Part shown: in pieces, positions 24,403 through 32,466 of the stretch
Numbering within the stretch: position 1 is the stretch's first letter
How the letters are laid out: each line of letters starts with the position of its first letter
NCBI GenBank assembly: GCA_964369445.1
Contig: CAYJFU010000008.1
Coordinates: forward strand, 1-47,408
Source: CAYJBH01 sp964369445
GTDB lineage: Bacteria > Bacillota > Clostridia > Oscillospirales > Ruminococcaceae
DNA length: 47,408 nucleotides
Direction: 5' to 3'
Notes under the pieces: model-generated
Seen by the model: the letters and a program-made list of their open reading frames with translations, nothing else
The model's database searches: none
What the model was told of the DNA's origin: nothing
Position numbers and translations under genes: made by a program

Positions 24403-25221
24403 ATGAAAGAAAAACATGTAATTCCGTCACACATCACGCTTGTTTTGGTTTGTATTATATTTGGTTTTCCGTTCTTATATATGGTGCTGTCATCTTTTAT
24501 GACCGCAGGAGAAATTTCATCTGTGCCTACGACGCTGATACCGGCACAGTTGGAGTGGGAAAACTATCAAGAAATTTTAAGCAAGTTCACTGTTGGAAGA
24601 TGGTACTTAAATTCTGCAATCGTTGTAATAGCAACTACGTTCGGGCAAGTGTTTTTTGCTTCATTGGCGGCGTATGCGTTTGCAAGGCTTAATTTTCCGG
24701 GTAAAGAGGTGCTGTTTATGGTGTTTTTGTCACTATACATGGTGCCGGAACAGATTTTCATTATGCCGCGCTTTTACCTGATAAGAGATTTGGGGTTAAA
24801 CAACACTCTAGTTTCACTTTTCCTTCCGAAAATGTTTTCGGTATTGGGCGTATTTATGCTCAAGCAGTTTTTCTCATCACTGCCCAAAGATTTGGACGAG
24901 GCGGCAAAAATTGACGGTTGCGGACATTTCAGAATATTCGCGCAAGTGCTAATGCCGCTTTTAAAAGGCCCACTCGTTTCGCTATCAATTTTGTCGGGTC
25001 TTGGTATATGGAAAGACCTGTTGTGGCCGATTATCATGATACGTGACAACGACAAAAAGACAGTTGTTGCAGGTCTTGCGGTAATTCAAGATATATACAG
25101 CGGTAAATTCAACTATACAATGGTTGGAGGTGTTTTGGGTTCTATTGTTGTTATTATACTGTTCTTTGTACTGCAAAAGCACATTGTTAAGGGGATTGCA
25201 TCACAAGGTATTAAGGGGTAA
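24403..25221 (+). CDS. CUT1-type sugar ABC permease (MalG/UgpE-like)
   Basis: 272 aa, AAAGGGG before the ATG, 15 bases after the previous stop. Six membrane helices are expected, starting with ITLVLVCIIFGFPFLYMVL; the periplasmic loop has the family-typical WENYQEIL and the cytoplasmic EAA loop is DEAAKIDGCGHFRIF with MPLLKGP. The C-terminus HIVKGIASQGIKG is a classic MalG-type ending. It completes the translocation pore with the preceding permease. Confidence 0.9.
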   Translation: MKEKHVIPSHITLVLVCIIFGFPFLYMVLSSFMTAGEISSVPTTLIPAQLEWENYQEILSKFTVGRWYLNSAIVVIATTFGQVFFASLAAYAFARLNFPGKEVLFMVFLSLYMVPEQIFIMPRFYLIRDLGLNNTLVSLFLPKMFSVLGVFMLKQFFSSLPKDLDEAAKIDGCGHFRIFAQVLMPLLKGPLVSLSILSGLGIWKDLLWPIIMIRDNDKKTVVAGLAVIQDIYSGKFNYTMVGGVLGSIVVIILFFVLQKHIVKGIASQGIKG

Positions 25222-25297
25222 AGTTCAATCCTTTTAAAAATCGCGACCACATTAAACAATAAAAGTGGCACTTTAGGTTGTTTGATGCTTACACTGT

Positions 25298-25519
25298 TTA
25301 GTCCGTTAACTTGAAAATCAACACGTCTGGGCAACATAAAATCCGCCTATCTCCACCCGCGTAATCGCAGTGCATATAGTGTGTTTCGGTTTTGCCAAAA
25401 GCGAATTTAGCAATTCGATGGATTGTTATAAAACCAACGTGTAGTGTGCGTATTCCACGCCTTGATAGGCAAAATTCTTACCGGGTGGTTCGGTATTGTT
25501 TTCAAGTTGATTGACTTTA
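25298..25519 (-). repeat. Dispersed MITE-like repeat, copy 4 (reverse orientation, with internal insertion)
   Basis: The left end TTTAGTCCGTTAACTTGAAA and the right end TTCAAGTTGATTGACTTTA are imperfect inverted repeats. The interior contains ATCCGCCTATCT near the left and CGCCTTGATAGGC near the right, as in other reverse-oriented copies. At about 222 bp it is some 60 bases longer than its relatives; the extra stretch lies roughly at 25395-25455. It ends about 20 bases before the likely promoter of the third iron-sulfur gene. Confidence 0.7.
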
Positions 25520-25541
25520 TAGGCAGAGTTGCAACGTGACT

Positions 25542-25569
25542 TTGCTTAAAATAAATATTGTGCTATACA
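25542..25569 (+). promoter_or_regulatory. Possible promoter of the third iron-sulfur gene
   Basis: -35 TTGCTT (25542-25547), 16-base spacer, -10 TATACA (25564-25569). It would give the third paralogue its own transcript starting close to the AAGGAGG at 25575. The -35 is weak, so read-through from the permeases is also possible. Confidence 0.45.
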
Positions 25570-25601
25570 TTTAGAAGGAGGGGCGTTAAGCTCATATAAT
25601 T

Positions 25602-26885
25602 ATGGATTTTAATAAAGATAAATATCAATACATGACAAAAGAAATGAGAGAAAATGTTGCGAAAATAATTCTTGCTGACATTGATCCCATTTACTTTGAG
25701 GTTGCAAGCAGGATAGATGAAGATTTTCCAACTTCAGAGTTCGTGCCGTGGTGCATTGCTTACAAAATGTCGATTGAGGGGGCAAAGGTGCTACTTGAAC
25801 TGCCGGATGAGGGCTATGAAGAGACATTTGAGGAGTTCTGTATTTCGGACAAGTTTTTAAAACGAGTAACAGAAAAACTCGGTTGCACCGAACAATTTAT
25901 CAAAGACACTTTGAAAGACAGCGTCGGCAATGGCGAGATTTTTTGGGAACCAACTGAAAACGGTTACTATTTCCCGCCACGTGGACTTTGGGTGGATGCT
26001 CAGATGGGTGCGCATCTCATACAAAAAATGGGGCCGATGTACGATGCGTATCAAAGAGTTATGCGTTTGATGGCTGACCAAGAAAACTGGAAGATGGCAA
26101 AGGGCCGCTTCAAACAACGCCTTGAAAACGATGTGCCGATGGCGGATGCTCGCATCATGCCCAGATATGACAGCGTTAAAGACCACCCGGATTTGCTGCC
26201 TGCCGAAAACATAAAGGCAATACTGGAGAGTAAAAATAAATACGCAATGACAACATGTCCCTGTCGTGCAAAAAATCCTATAGGTGACCACAAGTGGGAT
26301 TTGGAGGTTTGTGCTGCTACCGACAGATATGCGGACTTGCTGATTCGCAACGGAAGAGGATATGAGCTGAGCTTTGAGGAGCTTTTTGAAAAACTACAGA
26401 AGTCAGGACGTGAAGTGCCGATGACTCATATTAAAAGCTTTGGCATGGATTTAAACGACCTCGGTGATGTGCATTGCAACTGCCACCATTACGCGTGTGC
26501 GGTGGGCAGACACACGGTGAGAACCGGCGGTGAGTATAAATTGTGGCAGGTGCTGCAAAAATCACGCTATCGCGCCGTTATCGACGAGACAAAGTGTATC
26601 GGCTGTAACAAATGCTTAAAAGACCGCTGTATGTTTGACGCGATATTGCCCAACTACTACAAATCGGTAGGAAAAGAGCTTCCTTACATATTTGAAGTGC
26701 AGTGCATGGGTTGCGGTTGCTGTGTCGAAACCTGTCCAACACAGGCTATACGTATGGAGTGTGTTGATCCGCCCGAAGCACTGTACGGTTACAACTACGA
26801 TGCAAAGGGTGATCCGGTTTTCAGAACCTGCAAGGCAGATCGAACCAACTTTAATAAACGCAGAAGCGCTGTAAGTGACTTTTAA
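25602..26885 (+). CDS. Multi-cluster iron-sulfur protein, paralogue 3 of 3 (diverged)
   Basis: 427 aa. It is collinear with the two upstream paralogues but clearly more distant. It keeps IAYKMSIEGAKVLLELPDE in the N-terminal part, PRYDSVKDHPDLLPAENI, TCPCRAKNP, VHCNCHHYAC, the long-spaced CIGCNKCLKDRC and CMGCGCCVETCP followed by DPPEALYGY. Conservation of every cluster ligand across three copies argues that all sites matter. The AAGGAGGGG at 25575-25583 is about 18 bases from the ATG, unusually far; an in-frame stop at 25585-25587 excludes an earlier start. It probably has its own promoter and a strong terminator afterwards (27026). Function is unknown and presumed related to the transporter. 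Confidence 0.8.
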   Translation: MDFNKDKYQYMTKEMRENVAKIILADIDPIYFEVASRIDEDFPTSEFVPWCIAYKMSIEGAKVLLELPDEGYEETFEEFCISDKFLKRVTEKLGCTEQFIKDTLKDSVGNGEIFWEPTENGYYFPPRGLWVDAQMGAHLIQKMGPMYDAYQRVMRLMADQENWKMAKGRFKQRLENDVPMADARIMPRYDSVKDHPDLLPAENIKAILESKNKYAMTTCPCRAKNPIGDHKWDLEVCAATDRYADLLIRNGRGYELSFEELFEKLQKSGREVPMTHIKSFGMDLNDLGDVHCNCHHYACAVGRHTVRTGGEYKLWQVLQKSRYRAVIDETKCIGCNKCLKDRCMFDAILPNYYKSVGKELPYIFEVQCMGCGCCVETCPTQAIRMECVDPPEALYGYNYDAKGDPVFRTCKADRTNFNKRRSAVSDF

Positions 26886-27025
26886 TTTGTAGATACAGTT
26901 TTTTTGAGCACTTCGCATCAAGAATATATTACGCTTTAGATAAAAGTGCAATTTTATCGCATGATATATAACTTGAAGTTAGCATCAACAAAAAATCAAC
27001 TATAAGCAAAGTCACCACAGGACTG

Positions 27026-27090
27026 AACTGCACCCTTTTTGTTAAATATATGGTGTAACGACTATATAAAACAAAAAGGGTGCAGTTTTC
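27026..27090 (+). terminator. Terminator after the third iron-sulfur gene
   Basis: A perfect 18-bp stem (27026-27043 with 27070-27087) with core CTGCACCC/GGGTGCAG, a 26-base AT-rich loop and A and T runs flanking the core on both sides. It is likely bidirectional and closes the iron-sulfur/ABC locus. Confidence 0.8.
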
Positions 27091-27140
27091 TATGTGCAAG
27101 CAAGGTGTTTAACCTTCCAGATGGCACAAACGGCCCCTGT

Positions 27141-27293
27141 AGTTTCTGAGCTTGAAATCACTACATCTACTTGATAGAAATTCCGCCTATCTGCCCTATG
27201 TCAATCTGAACACACAAAGTATTTTGGGTCTTAACATTTATAAAAGAAATTTCTGCACAGTAATTTTATGGCTTTTTGAGTTGAATAACTATA
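27141..27293 (-). repeat. Dispersed MITE-like repeat, copy 5 (reverse orientation, degenerate ends)
   Basis: Internal order matches copy 2: a CTTGAAATCACTACAT left arm, ATTCCGCCTATCT, a GTCAATCTGAACACACAAAGT block, GAAATTTCTGC, then GAGTTGAATAACTATA at the right. The terminal repeats are eroded compared with copy 3, so this is an older insertion. Confidence 0.65.
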
Positions 27294-27634
27294 ATTCTCG
27301 GGTTTGCACAAATGTCATAGAAATCCTTGAAACTCTTAAAGAGCATCAAGGTGTTTACTTTATCTAAAATATCCATAAAAAGCTTTGTTTTTACGGCATT
27401 AACAAGAGGGTGTAATGGTGTTTTTACATTCGGTAAAAATCCGCAACCTAAAAAACTTTGCTATCTACTTGTTAAACTCACACTGTCTTGCTGTCGCCCC
27501 TCAAAGTTGTGTGCTTTTTACCTGCACACATAAAAAGCAAGAAAAATAATAATTCCCGGGCTGTATTAAAATGTTTAACAGTATGTCTAATCTACCGACA
27601 ACAACATCAACAGGAAAATTAAGGATATTGCAGG
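27294..27634. other. Non-coding stretch before the peptide transporter operon
   Basis: No supported gene. A 7-bp hairpin TGTGTGC/GCACACA (27508-27530) without a T tract is the only structure noted. The region is AT-rich and probably regulatory. Confidence 0.35.
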
Positions 27635-27663
27635 TTTACAAGCATACGAAAATATGTTAAAAT
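27635..27663 (+). promoter_or_regulatory. Promoter of the peptide transporter operon
   Basis: -35 TTTACA (27635-27640), 17-base spacer, -10 TAAAAT (27658-27663). Transcription would start near 27670, which rules out the GTG at 27665 as a start codon and supports the ATG at 27701. Confidence 0.7.
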
Positions 27664-27700
27664 AGTGAAACAGACAAAAACAATGGAGAATGCTATCATT

Positions 27701-29605
27701 ATGACTAAAAAAGTACTTGGGCTTTTGCTGACGTTATCATTAGTATTGGCATCCTTTACAGCGTGCTCACAAGAAGAAGCCGTTACCGACACAGTTGATA
27801 CCGAAACTCCTGTAAACTCTGAAGAACCGTCTGAGCCGGAGGCACAAGGTGCTGTTTCAGAAGTACCGATGGACACCCTTTTGGTAGGGACTGCCGAAAT
27901 GCTTGGGGACTTTGTAACAGGCTTTGGATCTAATACCGCAGACCAAGCTGTCATTACCTTGATCAGCGGTTACGCAAGCACATACGAATACAATGAACTG
28001 GGTGAAGTCCAGCTGAACGAGACGGTGGTGGCTAACGTAGAGGCTACCGACGATGAGGCCGGTAACAGAACCTATCATTTTACACTTCATGATGATCTTT
28101 TTTGGAGCAATGGAGAGCCGATAACCGCAAAAGATTACGTTGGCTCGGTTTTATGGTTTTCCTCACCTCAGTGGGTAGAAGCCGGCGCATATGCACTGTC
28201 GTATACTGACCTTGTAGGCTACGACAGCTATGCAGGGGGAGAGAGCGACATCTTCTCCGGCACACAGCTGATATCCGAGCTTGAATTTTCTGTGACGGTT
28301 TCGGCCGAAAGCCTTCCGTATTTTTGGGAGTTTTTAGATGCCTCGGTCTACCCGATACCGTTTGATTCCTATCTGCCCTCTGCTGATATTATATCGGACG
28401 ATAGCGGAAGTCGACTGGAATTCAGCGAGGGGGATCTGCTGACCAACTGCACACGTATAGCGACAGAAGAGCGCTTTGCGCCAACTGTAACCTGTGGCCC
28501 TTATAAATTTGTATCATTTGAAAATCAGACCGTTACGCTTGAGATGAATGAGTATTTTAAAGGCGATTTAAACGGCGAAAAACCAAAGATGAAGTATGTT
28601 GTACAGACTGCTGTCCCCCTTGAAACAAATGTTGAATGGGTAATTAGCGGACAGATAGATTTGTTGACATCTGTCACACAGCAGGACAAAATAGACTCGG
28701 CAAGAGCGGCAGACTCAGTGTATACCGTGTCCTACCCAAGCACCATTTTGGGACACCTTTCGGTTATGGGTGACTTTGGCCCGACAGCCGATGTTAACGT
28801 GCGCTGGGCACTGGCTTCGCTTATCGACCGCAACGAGGTTTTAAACTACACTTCCGGCGGATACGGTAGCACTGTAGATGCCGAGTACACGTTGGGACAT
28901 TGGATGTATCAAGAAAATGGCGCGGAGTTGCAAGATGCATTAAAGCCAATTTCCTTTAACATCGATACCGCCAACGATTATCTTGACGAGACACAGTGGA
29001 AATACGAGCAGGACGGCACTACGGAGTTTGATCGCACAAAAGCAGCAGAGGACGGTAGTTACCTCCGCCACAACGAACTGGGCGAGCCGCTTGTTATAAA
29101 CTATCTTGGGCAAGAGGGCAGTGGACTTACCGACATAATAGAGATACAATATGCTGCAAACGCTCCCCTTGCAGGGCTTGAATTTAATGTTGAGCGTGGA
29201 GAGTGGGCGGCGGTTCTCAAAAATTATTATAATGCCTTTGAAATCGCCGAACAAGATAGAGTGTACAGCGCATTCGGGCTGGGCACAAGCTTCAGTGCGG
29301 CTTTTGACCGCTACAACACCTGGCACTCTGACTTTGTGGGGACACAGAGTAATCGTGCACAATTTTCCGATGAAGAGCTTGATGCGGCTATAATTGCAAT
29401 GCGTGAGAGCAATCCGGAAGATATAGATGGGTATCTTGAGAGTTGGATGGAATATCAAATCCGCTGGAATGAAGTGTTGCCACAGATACCACTTTATACA
29501 ACAGAATTATTTGACGTTGCACATGTTAACGTCGACAATCTCAATACCAACACATTCGCAAAATATGAAGATGTAATCTGCCAAATCTCAAAAAGTGAAA
29601 AATAA
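27701..29605 (+). CDS. Family 5 oligopeptide-binding lipoprotein
   Basis: 634 aa from the ATG at 27701, which begins a clean signal peptide (MTKKVLGLLLTLSLVL) with lipobox FTAC (Cys22); upstream in-frame codons fall at the likely transcription start. An acidic Glu/Thr/Pro linker follows, then an SBP_bac_5 fold: YHFTLHDDLFWSNGEPITAKDYV, TCGPYKFVSFENQTVTLEMNEYF, and VRWALASLIDRNEV. The length is above the usual 500-600 aa. It is first in an operon with two permeases and two ATPases ending in a PepF peptidase, so peptides are the likely ligands. The partner permease at 30602 carries an unusual extracytoplasmic propeller that could contact it. Confidence 0.88.
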   Translation: MTKKVLGLLLTLSLVLASFTACSQEEAVTDTVDTETPVNSEEPSEPEAQGAVSEVPMDTLLVGTAEMLGDFVTGFGSNTADQAVITLISGYASTYEYNELGEVQLNETVVANVEATDDEAGNRTYHFTLHDDLFWSNGEPITAKDYVGSVLWFSSPQWVEAGAYALSYTDLVGYDSYAGGESDIFSGTQLISELEFSVTVSAESLPYFWEFLDASVYPIPFDSYLPSADIISDDSGSRLEFSEGDLLTNCTRIATEERFAPTVTCGPYKFVSFENQTVTLEMNEYFKGDLNGEKPKMKYVVQTAVPLETNVEWVISGQIDLLTSVTQQDKIDSARAADSVYTVSYPSTILGHLSVMGDFGPTADVNVRWALASLIDRNEVLNYTSGGYGSTVDAEYTLGHWMYQENGAELQDALKPISFNIDTANDYLDETQWKYEQDGTTEFDRTKAAEDGSYLRHNELGEPLVINYLGQEGSGLTDIIEIQYAANAPLAGLEFNVERGEWAAVLKNYYNAFEIAEQDRVYSAFGLGTSFSAAFDRYNTWHSDFVGTQSNRAQFSDEELDAAIIAMRESNPEDIDGYLESWMEYQIRWNEVLPQIPLYTTELFDVAHVNVDNLNTNTFAKYEDVICQISKSEK

Positions 29606-29622
29606 GCCATAAGGATAAGGAG

Positions 29623-30594
29623 ATGCTTCGGTATTTACTAAAGCGACTTTTGATCTTGATGCCGGTTGTGTTTTTAATATCGGTGATAATTTTTGCTATT
29701 GCAAAAATTATGCCGGGAGATCCGGTAGAGTTTATGTTGCCGGACAATTTGACACCGCAACAACATGAAGAAATGTACAAAGCCATGCATGAACGACTGG
29801 GGTTGGACGAGGATATCGTCACCCAGTATGTCGCATGGATTACTGGGGTGTTTCGTGGTGATTTCGGCTATTCAAGCACCCACAACAAGCCGGTGGCTGA
29901 TGTAATAGGCGAACCGCTTATAAACACACTTATTTTAAACCTGGGGGTTAATTTTATCTATCTGTTCATCGCTATACCGGTGGGCATACATTGTGCTGTC
30001 AAACGAAAGTCGCTATTCGATAATGTGTGGCAGATTTTTTCACTTGTCACATATTCCATACCATCTTTTTTTCTTGCGATCCTTTTGATTTATGTGTTTG
30101 CAGTCAACCTTGGCCTGCTACCTATGGGCGGTATGCCGAATTCAGCTATATTAAGTGGCTCTGCGCTTGTGTGGGAATGGGTTCGCATACTGGCTCTTCC
30201 TACAATAACACTGACAGTTATCAGTCTTGCCGGCGCTATCAGATATGTCAGAAATGCTATGATAGATGCGCTGAGTCAGGACTATGTTAGAACTGCACGT
30301 GCAAAAGGACTTGCACAAAAGGTGGTTATCTATTCTCATGCGTTTCGCAATGCATTAATACCGGTGTCCTATATTATAGTTGGGACATTGTTCTCTCTTT
30401 TTGCAGGTGCCGCAATCATTGAAACCATCTTTCAATACAACGGCATCGGTTCGCTCATTATCAGTGCTGTGTACAACCGTGACAATCAACTGATTATTAC
30501 ATTAAATCTTTTCTATGCCGCTATCAGCCTTGTATCGGTAATTGTAGCGGATATTGTCTATGCCATTGTTGACCCACGAATTAATTTGGAGTAG
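29623..30594 (+). CDS. Oligopeptide ABC permease (DppB/OppB-like)
   Basis: 323 aa, AAGGATAAGG just upstream. N-terminal RYLLKRLLILMPVVFLIS and AKIMPGDPVEF are standard for DppB, followed by an extracytoplasmic helical segment (residues 45-95) and five more membrane helices. The EAA-type loop is ARAKGLAQKVVIYSHAFRN, and the C-terminus DIVYAIVDPRINLE is typical. It follows the receptor by 17 bases and precedes the RCC1-bearing partner permease by seven, so the operon is tight. Nothing in this subunit itself is anomalous. Confidence 0.9.
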   Translation: MLRYLLKRLLILMPVVFLISVIIFAIAKIMPGDPVEFMLPDNLTPQQHEEMYKAMHERLGLDEDIVTQYVAWITGVFRGDFGYSSTHNKPVADVIGEPLINTLILNLGVNFIYLFIAIPVGIHCAVKRKSLFDNVWQIFSLVTYSIPSFFLAILLIYVFAVNLGLLPMGGMPNSAILSGSALVWEWVRILALPTITLTVISLAGAIRYVRNAMIDALSQDYVRTARAKGLAQKVVIYSHAFRNALIPVSYIIVGTLFSLFAGAAIIETIFQYNGIGSLIISAVYNRDNQLIITLNLFYAAISLVSVIVADIVYAIVDPRINLE

Positions 30595-30601
30595 GGGGCG
30601 A

Positions 30602-32455
30602 ATGAAAGACAATAACAACAAATCATCACTGTTTGAAACTGTGAAACGCTTCTTTAAAGGACCGGGTCACACCTGTGTTGCGCTGAGTGAACAGGCCTTG
30701 CACACCCCCGCTCAGACTGTGTTGCTCAGATTATTACGCAACAAACTTGCAATTTTAGGGGCGGTGGGGTTTTTAGCTATACTGTGTTTTTCATTTATTG
30801 GCTCGGCATTAATTCCGCTTGACCCAAACTATACCGAACTAACCCACAAAAATCTAAGACCGAGTTTGCAGTACCTTAACTTCCCACAAGAGCTTTCGGG
30901 CGCCGATATAAAAAAGATTTCTTCGGGCGTGTCGTTCAGTGCGGCGGTGACCGAACAGGGGGAATTCTATATCTGGGGTACCGAACCCAACAGGGAGCAA
31001 AGCAACATATCAGGGCCTATATTTGACGTTCCGCAAAAGGTATATGAAAATAAAATTGTAGAGGTGGAGTGTGGTGCAAATCACATAGTCGTGGTGGACG
31101 AAAACGGTACGTTTTACAGTTGGGGTTTTAACAGTAATCAACAGACGGAAATTCCTCGGCAAGTCTCTGACAAATACAAAGGGTTGAGAAACGAAATTGT
31201 CCAGATACAGGCCATGGCACATTGGACGGCAGTGCTGGGAAGTGATGGAGTTTTGGATATATGGGGCAGCACTCAGGTTAAAAATTCACTGCTTATATCT
31301 ACACGCATAAATGGGCATATAGTTGCCTTTGCGGGAGGGGACAGCAACATTGCATTATTGTTGGACGATGGCACAATCAATATTGTCGGTGACCGTGGGA
31401 CGGAATTTGCACAGCAGGTTCCGACAGAGCTAACCGATGGCAGTGTGACAGTTACACAGATAGCCGCCAGTAATCGCAACGTAGTAGCACTGGACGAAGA
31501 GGGGAATTTATACAGCTGGGGGAGCTCGCAGGATAACTTAACCGACATACCGGCCGTTGAAAACCCGATATCAATAGCTGCCGGATATAAAAACCTCTTA
31601 GCGATAAACCGGGATGGCGAGCTGACAATTTGGGGTGACAACACATTTTCACAGCTGGAGCTTTCTGATGAGCTAGCCTCACCGGATACAGTATATGCAG
31701 ATTATTTTCAGTTCTATGGAGTGAAAGAAGATGGTGATATTTACGCCTTTGGCAATGACGGTTACCTGTTGGGTACCGATCATTTTGGCCGTGACATCTT
31801 CACAAGAATTATTCATGGCGGAAGAATATCGTTGACCGTTGGCGCGATAGCGGTCGTTATATCTACCGTAATTGCAATTGCTGTTGGGTTGACCTCGGGA
31901 TATTTTGGTGGATGGATTGATCATCTACTTATGCGCTTAACGGATGTTTTTTCCGCAATTCCGTTCTATCCAATCGCTATCACACTATCATTTGCTATTG
32001 GATTTGAGCTATCCGAAACGCAAAAACTGTTTCTAATTATGTCGATACTGGGACTGCTTGGTTGGACTTCACTTGCAAGGCTAATTCGGGCACAACTTTT
32101 GTTAGAGAGAGAAAAAGATTTTGTGATGGCGGCAAGGGCGCTGGGCCTGAAAAGCCGCACTATAATGTGGCGGCATATTTTGCCTAATATATTTAATCTT
32201 ATAATTGTAAATGTTACCCTTTCCTATGCCTCGTCATTGTTGGCCGAAGCATCGTTGTCTTTTCTTGGTTTCGGGGTTGCCGAACCAACACCGTCCTGGG
32301 GCAACATGCTGATATCGGCAGAGGAGCTGTCGGTGATAGAGTTTTTTTGGTGGAGATGGTTGATTCCGGCGCTTTTTGTCATTTTTACCGCACTGTGTGT
32401 AAATCTTCTCGGCGATGCCCTGCGTGAGGCGATGGACCCACGTGAAAACGATTGA
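30602..32455 (+). CDS. Oligopeptide ABC permease (DppC/OppC-like) with an inserted seven-repeat RCC1-like beta-propeller
   Basis: 617 aa from the ATG at 30602 (GGGGG upstream); normal DppC is about 290-300 aa. Residues 1-100 are the usual N-terminus with membrane helix 1 (about 47-72). Residues 101-388 are seven RCC1-type repeats of 40-50 residues, each with a strand pair around a G-x-(L/I/F)-Y-x-W-G core: FYIWG, FYSWG, LDIWG, INIVG, LYSWG, LTIWG and IYAFG. The propeller runs directly into LGTDHFGRD (390-398), the conserved DppC element, then five membrane helices and the EAA loop ARALGLKSRTIMWRHILPN. In DppC topology the segment after helix 1 is outside the membrane, so the propeller should face the binding lipoprotein or cell wall. 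The frame is continuous, arguing against an assembly chimera. RCC1-like domains bind proteins or membranes elsewhere; the role here is unknown. Confidence 0.9.
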   Translation: MKDNNNKSSLFETVKRFFKGPGHTCVALSEQALHTPAQTVLLRLLRNKLAILGAVGFLAILCFSFIGSALIPLDPNYTELTHKNLRPSLQYLNFPQELSGADIKKISSGVSFSAAVTEQGEFYIWGTEPNREQSNISGPIFDVPQKVYENKIVEVECGANHIVVVDENGTFYSWGFNSNQQTEIPRQVSDKYKGLRNEIVQIQAMAHWTAVLGSDGVLDIWGSTQVKNSLLISTRINGHIVAFAGGDSNIALLLDDGTINIVGDRGTEFAQQVPTELTDGSVTVTQIAASNRNVVALDEEGNLYSWGSSQDNLTDIPAVENPISIAAGYKNLLAINRDGELTIWGDNTFSQLELSDELASPDTVYADYFQFYGVKEDGDIYAFGNDGYLLGTDHFGRDIFTRIIHGGRISLTVGAIAVVISTVIAIAVGLTSGYFGGWIDHLLMRLTDVFSAIPFYPIAITLSFAIGFELSETQKLFLIMSILGLLGWTSLARLIRAQLLLEREKDFVMAARALGLKSRTIMWRHILPNIFNLIIVNVTLSYASSLLAEASLSFLGFGVAEPTPSWGNMLISAEELSVIEFFWWRWLIPALFVIFTALCVNLLGDALREAMDPREND

Positions 32456-32466
32456 CGGAGGAGTGT

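Noticed and set aside
30602..32455. RCC1-permease as a misassembled fusion of two genes
   Set aside because: One uninterrupted frame, DppC helix 1 before and the DppC core after the repeats, a whole number of blades (seven) and a direct run from the last blade into LGTDHFGRD all argue for a genuine domain insertion.
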